Notes under the pieces: model-generated
What the model saw: only the letters and a program-made list of their open reading frames with translations
Databases searched by the model: none
What the model was told of the DNA's origin: nothing
Part shown: positions 51,947 to 59,788 of the stretch, in pieces
Layout: the number at the start of each line of letters is the position of its first letter
Numbering within the stretch: the first letter of the stretch is position 1
Made by a program: the position numbers and the translations under genes
NCBI RefSeq assembly: GCF_051842935.1
Contig: NZ_JBPXRR010000001.1
Location: forward strand, 1,736,001 to 1,800,000
Reading direction: 5' to 3'
Origin: Pseudalkalibacillus sp051842935
Lineage (GTDB): Bacteria > Bacillota > Bacilli > Bacillales > Fictibacillaceae
Length of the DNA: 64,000 nucleotides

Positions 51947-53404
51947 CCGGTCGGGATCTTTCGGGTGTAACACGGTCGGCCTCCGGTTTTTCAAAGGGAT
52001 TGGAGAGCGGATCAAAACGTCTCGGAATCCTTTATAAGAAAACGGGATGAACGGCCATAAATATGGAATGTGGAAAGACTTCAATCTGACAAGCATGATG
52101 ATCCATAATGTGGTCCCTAATACATAACCAGCGACACCGAACAAGGCGGTCGCAATTAAAAGAACCAGTCGGACGAGTCGATTCGCCAAACTCATCTCGT
52201 AAGTTGGCGTTGCGAATGACCCTAATGCCGCAATCGCGATATAAAGGATGACTTCGTTAATGAAAAGCCCTACTTCAACCGCAACTTGCCCGATCAAGAT
52301 GGCAGCGACCAATCCAAGTGCTGTTGCAAGAGAGGATGGTATGTGGACGGTCGCCATCCTCAATATATCCAGTCCGATCTCAATGATGATGAACTGGAAG
52401 ATAAGCGGTACGTCCCCCACCTCTTCAGGTCCGATAAAAGCTAATGTAGCAGGCATGAGATCGGGGTTCACCGCTAACAAGTACCAGAGCGGCAGTGAAA
52501 AGATCGACAAAAATACCGCTAAAAATCGAACGAGCCTCAAATATGCACCGACAATCGGCTTTTGTCGATACTCTTCCATGTGCTGCAAATGATGCCAGAA
52601 TGTCGCCGGAGTAATCAACACACTTGGAGATCCATCGACAAAAATCAGCACATGTCCTTCATATAAATGAACCGCAGCTGTATCTGGTCTTTCTGTATAC
52701 CGGACAAGTGGATAGGGATTCCAATGTCGTCCACAGACAAATTCCTCGATCGTCTTTTCAGCCATCGGCAATCCATCCGTATCAATCTTCGAAAGGGAGT
52801 CTTTGATTTTCTCAACAATATGAGGGTCTGCAATGTCTTCAATATAAGAGACACATATGTCCGTTTGGGAACGCCGCCCGATACTCATATATTCCATACG
52901 GAGAGATCGATCTCGTACTCTCCTTCGGGTCAACGATGTATTGAAAATGATCGTTTCAACGAATCCATCTCTTGAACCTCTGACGACCCGTTCAAGATCC
53001 GGTTCTGATGGTCCCCTCACCGGATAGGTACGGGCATCGATGACGATGACCGTATCTACGCCTTCTACAATAAGGAGAGTCGGACCACCTAGAGAAAAGT
53101 CGATCGCTTTATCGAGATCATCCTCTGTGTCGATTTCCATATAGGGTAAATGTGTGCGCATCAGCTTCGTGAGCGGATCCGGTTCTATCTGATCAGGATC
53201 GAGTTCCGATAATAGCTTCATCAAGTAGTGCATGATTTCATCTTTTACAAAACCATCAATCATGAAGAAACTCATCTTCCGACCGGCATACTCCATTTCG
53301 AGATGGATCTGATCGAAGCTGATTCCGATGCCGAGTTCTTTTTTACAATATTCAACGGTTGATTCGTAATCTTTGATTGGCGGTACATCTTTATGGTGTG
53401 GCAT
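51944..53404 (-). CDS. spoVAF: GerA-family spore germination protein, SpoVAF-like
   Basis: A 486-residue GerA-family protein: a soluble N-terminal half (1-280) with SLGGPTLLIVEGVDTVIVIDARTYPVRGPSEPDLERVVRGSRDGF (partly quoted: VRGPSEPDLERVVRGSRDGF), followed by about five transmembrane helices and a polar C-terminus. The N-terminus KDVPPIKDYESTVEYCKKELGIGISFD and overall length fit SpoVAF, which sits with SpoVA proteins in the spore inner membrane. It is here outside the spoVA operon, so a stand-alone GerA paralogue is possible. The ATG at 53404 follows GGGGAG. Confidence 0.82.
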   Translation of the reverse strand: MPHHKDVPPIKDYESTVEYCKKELGIGISFDQIHLEMEYAGRKMSFFMIDGFVKDEIMHYLMKLLSELDPDQIEPDPLTKLMRTHLPYMEIDTEDDLDKAIDFSLGGPTLLIVEGVDTVIVIDARTYPVRGPSEPDLERVVRGSRDGFVETIIFNTSLTRRRVRDRSLRMEYMSIGRRSQTDICVSYIEDIADPHIVEKIKDSLSKIDTDGLPMAEKTIEEFVCGRHWNPYPLVRYTERPDTAAVHLYEGHVLIFVDGSPSVLITPATFWHHLQHMEEYRQKPIVGAYLRLVRFLAVFLSIFSLPLWYLLAVNPDLMPATLAFIGPEEVGDVPLIFQFIIIEIGLDILRMATVHIPSSLATALGLVAAILIGQVAVEVGLFINEVILYIAIAALGSFATPTYEMSLANRLVRLVLLIATALFGVAGYVLGTTLWIIMLVRLKSFHIPYLWPFIPFSYKGFRDVLIRSPIPLKNRRPTVLHPKDPDR

Positions 53405-53472
53405 AACTCCCCATCCTTTCAATTACCATCATTAACTAATTTGTGAGCTGGCATACTTCAGGATTAGGAGTT

Positions 53473-53509
53473 AAAAAAGAACACCGGCTGAAGCCAGTGT
53501 TCTTTCCGT
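53473..53509 (-). terminator. terminator after the M42 peptidase gene
   Basis: AAAGAACACTGGC and GCCGGTGTTCTTT pair (one G-T) around TTCA, followed by TTTAACTCC on the minus strand. Stands 8 bases beyond the 53517 stop. Confidence 0.8.
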
Positions 53510-53516
53510 TCAAGTT

Positions 53517-54569
53517 TTAGCTGTTCATTTCAGATCGTAAGTAATGGTAGATGAGGCGTCCAGTGTGCAGCAAGGAAGTCTCGTGTGTACGTTCGAAGGC
53601 GTGCGAAGCATCGATACCAGGACCGATCAATCCATGCTTCACATCGAATCCAGCGCGGATCGCAGCAGATGCGTCCGATCCGTAATAAGGATAGATATCC
53701 ATTTGATACTGGATTTGGTTCTGTTTCGCAAGATTTTCAAGGTGCTTCCTCAATCCTAAATGGTACGGTCCACTTGAGTCCTTCGCACAAATGGAAACCG
53801 TATATTCATCGGTCGACTGCCCGTCACCGATCGCACCCATGTCGACTGCTAAGTATTCTTCCGTTTCAACCGGGATGTTGGAGTTTCCTCCGTATCCGAT
53901 TTCTTCATTGTTAGAAATCAAGAAATGCGTCGTGTGAGGGAGTTCGATACCCTCTTCTTTCAATTGTTTCACCACATGCATGAGGAGTGCGACGCTCGCT
54001 TTATCGTCAAGGTGTCGGGATTTGATGAATCCGCTCTTCGTCATTTCAACTCTAGGATCGAACGAAACGAAGTCCCCTACTGAAATGCCGAGCTTTTTGA
54101 CATCATCTGCTGAAGAGACCCGCTCATCCAAGCGTACTTCAATATTGTTCTCGTCCCGTTTGGCTTCTCCAGAATCCTTATACACATGGACGGATGTCTG
54201 ATGCATCAAGATCGTACCTGTGAAGGTTTCGTTTTGCGACGTTTCAATTTCACAATACTCCCCTTCTACATGGTTCCATCGGAATCCACCGATCATGGAA
54301 AGCTTCAATCGGCCATTCGGCTTGATTTCCTTCACCATCGCACCTAATGTGTCGACATGTGCCGTCAGGAAACGATGCTGCTCGTTATTTTTCCCAGGTA
54401 AAGTGATCAACAATCCGCCTTTGTGGTTGCGGGTTGTTTCGATCCCTAACTTCGTGAAGAATTCATCGACATGACTGATCACGCGATCCGTATTACCGGA
54501 TGGACTAGGAATCGTGACCAGACCTTTGATCAGTTCCATGATTTCTGTCGTATTGATGTTTTCATTCAT
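53517..54569 (-). CDS. M42 family metallo-aminopeptidase
   Basis: A 350-residue cobalt/zinc aminopeptidase of the M42 (tetrahedral aminopeptidase/endoglucanase M) family. Metal ligands: TAHVDT (about 68-73), KSRHLDDKAS, NNEEIGYGGNS, LAVDMGA and the C-terminal DASHAFERTH. It likely trims peptides in the cytoplasm. It lies divergent from the following gene, whose open frame touches its start. A B. subtilis relative is YsdC/FrvX; orthology is not certain. Confidence 0.93.
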   Translation of the reverse strand: MNENINTTEIMELIKGLVTIPSPSGNTDRVISHVDEFFTKLGIETTRNHKGGLLITLPGKNNEQHRFLTAHVDTLGAMVKEIKPNGRLKLSMIGGFRWNHVEGEYCEIETSQNETFTGTILMHQTSVHVYKDSGEAKRDENNIEVRLDERVSSADDVKKLGISVGDFVSFDPRVEMTKSGFIKSRHLDDKASVALLMHVVKQLKEEGIELPHTTHFLISNNEEIGYGGNSNIPVETEEYLAVDMGAIGDGQSTDEYTVSICAKDSSGPYHLGLRKHLENLAKQNQIQYQMDIYPYYGSDASAAIRAGFDVKHGLIGPGIDASHAFERTHETSLLHTGRLIYHYLRSEMNS

Positions 54570-54664
54570 TGGTAAATCCCCCTATGTACAAACTATTCCT
54601 TCTAAACTCCCGGACACGCTCATATTTTAATATGGAACGGATTGTCCACGGAGGTTTTAAAGGT

Positions 54665-55540
54665 ATGAAAAGAAAAAGAATCTTATTCATTCTGCTTGCA
54701 GCAGTTACTGCAACTTCCTTCTATATGTATCATAACCAATCTTCGGATGTAAAAGAAAGCATTATCTATTTTCCGATCGATCCGGATGTGTCTTTTTCCA
54801 ATGCAAACACGAAAGTGAACATTTTAGAGGAAAAAGATGAAGATGAATATACGGTCCAATGGAAAGTGGATTCTACCCTTGGGAAAAAGGCATATTTAAG
54901 GCAGGACATTTCGCTCTTATATGAAGACGGGATGCTGAGAGATACCCTTTCCAAATGGGAACAAGAAGCCGATACACTTCAACAGAAAAAGATTATTACA
55001 AATGAAGATAGTGGTCATTTCGAAGCGATCAGCTTTCATCATGCTGAGCTGCACCACCCTAATGATATCATCAAAAGCGCTCAGACAATGAGTTACGATG
55101 AACTCTATGTAATTGACTCACCTCTTCAGCCTTTGGAATCGTTCAAGACACCAGAGACGAAGGAAGATGAAATCAATAAAAAAGTGCTGGACCATGCGAC
55201 CAATCAACAGCTGAAAGTCATCTGGCATAATTTGATTAAATACTTCAACGTTCCGGTTGAGAATTACTACATGATTCCTCTGACGAAGCTGTACGATTAT
55301 TCCATGGTACCCTTACCTGGCTTGTCAAAAGAAAAAACCGACCAAGTGATCGGTGGGTTATGGGAAGGAATCTATAAGAATTACTTTTTAGGGGTGAAAA
55401 ATGAAACCGGAGAAGTCGAATCTCCGATTGGGAGCAGTCTGCCGCTTATCCTTGTGAGCAAAGATATGACGCATCTCTTGGTTTTAACAGAAACGAAGTC
55501 AGGCAGAAATGTCCAACTCGTTCAATACATCGATCCTTAA
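54665..55540 (+). CDS. Hypothetical membrane-anchored protein
   Basis: A 291-residue protein starting KRKRILFILLAAVTATSFYMY, which is an N-terminal membrane anchor or uncleaved signal (about 5-22). The remainder is extracytoplasmic and charged, with repeated Asp/Glu/Lys and SFHHAELHHPNDIIKSAQTMS near the middle. I do not recognise the family; no lipobox or catalytic motif. The ATG at 54665 follows AAAGGT; an earlier start in the frame is possible. It converges on the 55552 gene. Confidence 0.7.
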   Translation: MKRKRILFILLAAVTATSFYMYHNQSSDVKESIIYFPIDPDVSFSNANTKVNILEEKDEDEYTVQWKVDSTLGKKAYLRQDISLLYEDGMLRDTLSKWEQEADTLQQKKIITNEDSGHFEAISFHHAELHHPNDIIKSAQTMSYDELYVIDSPLQPLESFKTPETKEDEINKKVLDHATNQQLKVIWHNLIKYFNVPVENYYMIPLTKLYDYSMVPLPGLSKEKTDQVIGGLWEGIYKNYFLGVKNETGEVESPIGSSLPLILVSKDMTHLLVLTETKSGRNVQLVQYIDP

Positions 55541-55577
55541 AGTTCGTCCAGCTAGAAAAGGTCCTGGACGAACTTTT
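55539..55577. terminator. bidirectional terminator
   Basis: AAAGTTCGTCCAG and CTGGACGAACTTT pair perfectly over 13 bp with a ~12-nt loop and T/A flanks. It ends the plus-strand gene and overlaps the last codons of the 55552 minus-strand gene. Confidence 0.85.
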
Positions 55578-55740
55578 CACGTACACCAGGTACTTTCATG
55601 AATCCGCGAACTGCAATGGAACGTAGAAACTTCATGCCTAAGATCATATTCAACAGCTTGTATCGATTTTGATAAACCAATATTGCACCGACAAAAAACA
55701 ATAGCCATTTCATGAATCCATATCTCATCAACCATTCCAC
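55552..55740 (-). CDS. Small membrane protein
   Basis: A 62-residue protein with one hydrophobic segment (about 10-25, KWLLFFVGAILVY) and a basic, amphipathic remainder ending VPGVREKFVQDLF. Not recognised. Residues near the end coincide with the terminator stem. A GGAAAGG site stands before the first ATG. Codon usage is ordinary. Likely real, but its size makes this uncertain. Confidence 0.6.
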   Translation of the reverse strand: MEWLMRYGFMKWLLFFVGAILVYQNRYKLLNMILGMKFLRSIAVRGFMKVPGVREKFVQDLF

Positions 55741-55882
55741 CTTTCCTCTATACTATCTGATATTGTTTGAAGAATTATGCAAGACATTTACTAGAGCACT
55801 CTGAGAATGGGAAAAGTTCTTGATGACAACCACTAACTGGTAATGAAAAAAGAGAAATCCCGATATCAAGACCACCAAACAT

Positions 55883-55927
55883 GAAAAAAACCCTGCAAAG
55901 CGCATGGTGCGCTTGCAGGGTTTTTCA
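55883..55927 (-). terminator. terminator after the M24 peptidase gene
   Basis: AAACCCTGCAAGCGCA and TGCGCTTTGCAGGGTTT pair with one bulge around CCA, followed by TTTTTCATG on the minus strand. A 61-codon frame that crosses this hairpin is not called. Confidence 0.85.
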
Positions 55928-57031
55928 TTATTTTCCAACGATCTGTAGTTCTTTTGGAAACTTCGTCAACGTCTCATATCCGTCTTTTGTGACTAGCACA
56001 TCGTCTTCGATTCGGACGCCGCCGATATCAGGAAGATAAATGCCTGGTTCAATCGTATACGTCATACCCTCTTTGAGGAGATTGTCGTTGTTCTCGCTCA
56101 TGGAAGGATACTCGTGGACATCGATTCCGATGCCGTGTCCGATACGATGCGGGAAGAAATCTCCGTAACCAGCGTTCGTGATGATATCACGCGCTTTTCG
56201 GTCAAGATCACCGAGTCTCGTACCCGGCTTGGAGATGTTCAACGTTTCAAGTTGAGCCTCCAAGACGATATCATAGATTTCCTTCTGCTTGTCATTGACC
56301 TCCTGGAACGCTACAGTCCGAGTGATATCGGAGCAATAACCGTCCAACACGACACCTAAGTCGAACAATACGAGATCGCCTTTTTTCAATTTGCGGTCGC
56401 CAGGGTTACCGTGTGGCTGGCCGGATTTTTCACCGAACAGGACCATCGTCGAGAACGACATTTCACGGATTCCCTTCTTTTTCAACTCATACTCAATGGT
56501 TGCAAGGACTTCCATCTCGGTGCATCCTTCTCGGAGTGCATTGACTCCCGTCTCTACACCGAAGTCTGCCAATTCAGCAGCTTTTCGTAAAATCTTCAGC
56601 TCATCTTCGTCTTTGATCAGACGCAGTTCGTGAAGCTTTTCCTCTGCACTGTTGAACGTGACAGATGGATAACGCTTCATGATCTGTTCGGCACGCTCAT
56701 AAGATAGCGTTTCTTTTTCGATCGCCACATGATCAGCTTCTGTAACACCGCGATCCTTCAACGCCGAGTGGATCATATCCCAAGGGTTGTCCGCATCGCC
56801 GTGACCGATGATTTCGTATTTCCATCCAGCATCTCTTGCCTGAGACACTTCCATTCCGGGACAAACGAGGAATGGTTCCTTGTCTGGAAAAACGAACATT
56901 CCGAGTAACCGTTCATGCGGTTCACATTCAAAATTCGATAGATAAAAGACATTGGCAGAAGAGTGGATGAACGCGAATGTTTGTCCACTCTCTTGCAACC
57001 ATTTCGAGAAACTTTCTAACCGTTGATTCAT
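55928..57031 (-). CDS. M24 family Xaa-Pro peptidase
   Basis: A 367-residue creatinase-fold metallopeptidase, paralogue of the 15635 gene. Ligands: LFDLGVVLDGYCSDITRT (two Asp), HRIGHGIGIDVHEYP (His), YTIEPGIYLPDIGG (Glu) and VRIEDDVL (Glu). It lies 25 bases after a Na+/solute symporter gene; together they suggest uptake and breakdown of a proline-containing peptide or similar osmolyte. That link is inference. The ATG at 57031 starts the conserved part. Confidence 0.92.
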   Translation of the reverse strand: MNQRLESFSKWLQESGQTFAFIHSSANVFYLSNFECEPHERLLGMFVFPDKEPFLVCPGMEVSQARDAGWKYEIIGHGDADNPWDMIHSALKDRGVTEADHVAIEKETLSYERAEQIMKRYPSVTFNSAEEKLHELRLIKDEDELKILRKAAELADFGVETGVNALREGCTEMEVLATIEYELKKKGIREMSFSTMVLFGEKSGQPHGNPGDRKLKKGDLVLFDLGVVLDGYCSDITRTVAFQEVNDKQKEIYDIVLEAQLETLNISKPGTRLGDLDRKARDIITNAGYGDFFPHRIGHGIGIDVHEYPSMSENNDNLLKEGMTYTIEPGIYLPDIGGVRIEDDVLVTKDGYETLTKFPKELQIVGK

Positions 57032-57085
57032 TTCAGACCACAACCTTTTACCAGTATTCATTTCAATTATTCGATTGTTTTTCCA

Positions 57086-58480
57086 TTAATCCTGTTTCGT
57101 CGGTTTTGTCGTAGCAAGTGTAACGACAATCAGTACGATGACTGCAACAGGGACAGCAAATAGAACACTGTTCAGTTCAAATGGTTTCGCCAATGGGATT
57201 TCCCAGATTAGCGTCGTCAAGACACCGGCGATCATGGATGAAACTCCACCATACAGGTTGACGCGCTTCCAGAAGAAGACTGCCAACACGGCTGGTGTAA
57301 TTCCTGCACCATAGACAGTGTAAGCGTACATTTGAACCGACAATACAGTTGGGAAGAAGCTGATGATGACATATGCAAGGGAACCAAGAATGACGATGAA
57401 CCATTTTGTCATCTTAAGCAACTGGTGATCCGTTGCATCCTTCTTAAGATACTTCCCAAAAATATCATACGTTACGTTCGTAGCTGCTGACAACAGATAT
57501 GAATTCCCTGTCGTCACGATGAATGCTGTAGCTGCAGCCAGCAAGATTCCTCCAACGAACGTCGGCATCGCTACAGTTGTCGCCATCAGAGCCATTCCCG
57601 GATCAATGTTCGGGAAAAGAGAACGTGATGCGAAAGCGATCAATCCGATTGTTGGTGAAATGAGTAGCATGGCAACGAGCCATCCGATTTGTGCTTTTTT
57701 CGAAGAGCTGTCCCCTTTAGATGATGCAAGACGCTGATACATGTTCTGGTCAGCAAGCAATAGGAACAATGAAGGGAGCAGATATCCTAACAGCTGGATG
57801 TTTGTCAATGAGCCGCTGAAGGTCAAATGCTCTTTCGGTACATTCGCCACAATGTTGTCCCAGCCACCTGCGATGACAAAGATCGTAGGCAACGTAATTC
57901 CAAGACCTGCTACCATCAAGAATGCACTGATAGCATCGGTTGGCGCCACGGAACGGAGTCCACCGATTGTCGCTAGGAAAATGATCAATGCTGCACCGAT
58001 GATTGTTCCTACCTCTACCGAAATGCCCGTCGTAAGATTAAGAATGAATCCGAAACCTTTCATCTGGTAGGAAACAATACCGACGTATGCAAGGATAATG
58101 ATGATTCCTGCCAACATCCTCGCGAACGCACCGTATTTTTCTTCAAGGATAGAAGAAACGGTATATTTTCCGAATGCACGTATTCTAGGTGCAATGACAT
58201 AAAGGACAAAAATACCGACCAATGTCGGGATCGCCATCAAAAGCGCTGGAATGATTCCATAGGTGTACGCCATCGAGGTTTCCCCGCCGGAAATACTCCC
58301 ACTTCCTGTCCAAGTGGCAAGTAGGGTCCCTGTCAATACAAGCGCACCTAATCCTTTACCAGCAAGAATGAAATCCTCACTGTTTGAAACTTTCTTTGAA
58401 AAGTAAATTCCTAATCCAACCATGAGAATGCCGTAAGCAATGACAAACCATAGTAGATTTGGATTATGTGTAATTTCCAT
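57086..58480 (-). CDS. Sodium:solute symporter family protein
   Basis: A 464-residue SSS-family transporter with 12-13 predicted transmembrane helices. Signature regions: NSEDFILAGKGLGALVLTGTLLATWTGSGSISGG (partly quoted: EDFILAGKGLGALVLTG, about 37-53), KMKGFGFILNLTTG and TTGNSYLLSAATNVTYD. The family carries proline, pantothenate, sugars and others with Na+. Substrate not decided; a proline or peptide-related compound is suggested by the adjacent Xaa-Pro peptidase. ATG 58480 chosen; the frame extends 23 codons upstream. Confidence 0.9.
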   Translation of the reverse strand: MEITHNPNLLWFVIAYGILMVGLGIYFSKKVSNSEDFILAGKGLGALVLTGTLLATWTGSGSISGGETSMAYTYGIIPALLMAIPTLVGIFVLYVIAPRIRAFGKYTVSSILEEKYGAFARMLAGIIIILAYVGIVSYQMKGFGFILNLTTGISVEVGTIIGAALIIFLATIGGLRSVAPTDAISAFLMVAGLGITLPTIFVIAGGWDNIVANVPKEHLTFSGSLTNIQLLGYLLPSLFLLLADQNMYQRLASSKGDSSSKKAQIGWLVAMLLISPTIGLIAFASRSLFPNIDPGMALMATTVAMPTFVGGILLAAATAFIVTTGNSYLLSAATNVTYDIFGKYLKKDATDHQLLKMTKWFIVILGSLAYVIISFFPTVLSVQMYAYTVYGAGITPAVLAVFFWKRVNLYGGVSSMIAGVLTTLIWEIPLAKPFELNSVLFAVPVAVIVLIVVTLATTKPTKQD

Positions 58481-58619
58481 TACGTAAAAGTCACTTCCTT
58501 GTCTAAGTTGTTTATTTCTTATGATGCGCACCGTTTTGTATCCTAACACAACTAGACAGGGCGTAAAGTTTGCCAGGTGTTTCGAACTGGAAAACTTTAG
58601 TGTTATATGTCATATCCTG

Positions 58620-58681
58620 CATAAAAACAACCACTATCGTACCTGCATTTTGGAAATTACAGGTGAATAGTGGTTGATCCT
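58620..58681 (-). terminator. terminator after the 30-residue peptide gene
   Basis: CAACCACTAT and ATAGTGGTTG pair over 10 bp and enclose a second stem ACCTG/CAGGT; TTTTTATG follows on the minus strand. The nearest upstream coding sequence on that strand is the small ORF at 58817-58909. Confidence 0.7.
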
Positions 58682-58816
58682 TCTAATATTATAGTACCTA
58701 AGTACTGATTTGTTTTTCGCATTGTTGTCAAAAACGCGTTATTATTTTGAATTTTTGTGTACTTTTTATAGTGTACAGCTTCTTTTTACTGTCGTAAACA
58801 CCCATTTCTCGAAAAG

Positions 58817-58909
58817 TTAAAGGCGATGTCGGCGACGTGGAATGATCGCTCTGATCAGTGATCTTGGAATGAACGTGACGATGCGGAACAATTTGCTAAT
58901 AATACCCAT
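58817..58909 (-). CDS. 30-residue cationic small protein
   Basis: A frame of 30 codons with a strong AAGGAGG site 6 bases before its ATG. The peptide begins MGIISKLFRIVTFIPRSLIR and ends with an Arg/His-rich tail (PRRRHRL). It is strongly basic (about 8 Arg/Lys/His) and amphipathic, with no acidic residue, so it probably lies on a membrane surface. It has its own terminator downstream. I do not recognise a family. Its role could be structural, regulatory or toxic; nothing in sequence decides. Confidence 0.55.
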   Translation of the reverse strand: MGIISKLFRIVTFIPRSLIRAIIPRRRHRL

Positions 58910-58977
58910 GGCTCATCCTCCTTCATTCTTGATTACTCGTCTAATACACGTTTTGAAGGATTTTTAAACATGGGAAC

Positions 58978-59268
58978 TTACAAAAGGACAATAGAAATGA
59001 TGCCAGCAGCTAAGTTCGGCAGGCCGAAAGCAAACAACATGTATGCATATCGATTGCGGTTCTTGCGATCTTTTTTCGTTTCAGTGAGATAATTCGCCCG
59101 GAGCTGCATCCCGTTTACAAATGCTCCTAGAAGAAGACCGCTGAGGAGCATGGATCCTAGTCCGACTGTACCACCGATTTTATATAGAAGTGTCCAATCA
59201 CCCGACGTGAAGGTGACGACAATCAATATGAGCAAAAAGATCAAACCTGCAATAAACGCTTTCTTCAT
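58978..59268 (-). CDS. DUF5316-like membrane protein
   Basis: A 96-residue protein with three hydrophobic segments (about 5-22, 33-52 and 76-95) and the segment GAFVNGMQLRANYLTETKKDRKNRNRY (partly quoted), which resembles the DUF5316 family of Bacillaceae. It lies 14 bases after the 59283 gene and could be in one transcript with it. Function unknown. Confidence 0.72.
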   Translation of the reverse strand: MKKAFIAGLIFLLILIVVTFTSGDWTLLYKIGGTVGLGSMLLSGLLLGAFVNGMQLRANYLTETKKDRKNRNRYAYMLFAFGLPNLAAGIISIVLL

Positions 59269-59282
59269 TCATGCCCCGCCTT

Positions 59283-59459
59283 TCATCCAAATAACCAATA
59301 GTAGAGTGCAACCAGCATGCCGATCGCAAGTACGATGATGGCTCCGCCTGTCCGGTAAAGCAACTCGAACCACTTATCGGTTTTGTACCGTTTCTTTGAT
59401 TTAATGGGATCGTATTCTTCATATTCAGTACTTGGTTCTTGTCCGTTTCTTTTTAACAA
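59283..59459 (-). CDS. Small single-pass membrane protein
   Basis: A 58-residue protein with a charged N-terminus (EEYDPIKSKKRYKTDKW) and one C-terminal helix (GGAIIVLAIGMLVALYYWLFG). The start is TTG at 59459 placed 5-6 bases after GGAGGGT; the frame also contains a TTG at 59477. Not recognised. Its spacing to the 58978 and 59496 genes suggests one transcript. Confidence 0.6.
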   Translation of the reverse strand: MLKRNGQEPSTEYEEYDPIKSKKRYKTDKWFELLYRTGGAIIVLAIGMLVALYYWLFG

Positions 59460-59495
59460 AGGTGACCCTCCAAACAACTACAAAAACTCTCCTTC

Positions 59496-59690
59496 TTACT
59501 TATTATCCACCTGCTCTTCCAATTCCTTCTCAATTTCCTCATTTGATACACGCCCCTGGCTTTCTTCATCTAGATTGAAATGCTGCAAAAGCGTGTTCAA
59601 CTTATGATTCATGACGGCAAGGCTGAAGATCACATATAAAATGATGAGTACTTGGACACTAATCAACACAAAACCCATAACGTTCTCCAT
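59496..59690 (-). CDS. Small single-pass membrane protein
   Basis: A 64-residue protein with an N-terminal helix (MENVMGFVLISVQVLIILYVI, about 4-25) and a glutamate-rich C-terminal half. ATG 59690 follows GGGAGGC; an in-frame upstream start exists but lies in the nhaC terminator. Not recognised. It may associate with the transporter genes around it. Confidence 0.6.
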   Translation of the reverse strand: MENVMGFVLISVQVLIILYVIFSLAVMNHKLNTLLQHFNLDEESQGRVSNEEIEKELEEQVDNK

Positions 59691-59727
59691 GTTATAGCCT
59701 CCCTCAATTCCGTTTCTTATATCAATG

Positions 59728-59772
59728 AAAAAAGCTGTTTGGAACATGTTATGAACCAAACAGCTGTTTTAC
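59728..59772 (-). terminator. terminator after nhaC
   Basis: AAACAGCTGTTTGG and CCAAACAGCTTTTTT form a stem of at least 10 bp around TTCATAACATGTT, followed by TTTTTCATTG on the minus strand, beyond the nhaC stop at 59789. Confidence 0.8.
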
Positions 59773-59788
59773 TTCTACTTTTTCATAT

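Noticed and set aside
53405..53470. Sigma-G promoter for the SpoVAF-like gene
   Set aside because: TGAAGTA resembles a -35, but no CATACTA-like -10 stands at 17-18 bases.
55753..55938. 61-codon minus-strand frame
   Set aside because: It crosses the M24 peptidase terminator hairpin and the 3' end of that gene and lacks a ribosome binding site.
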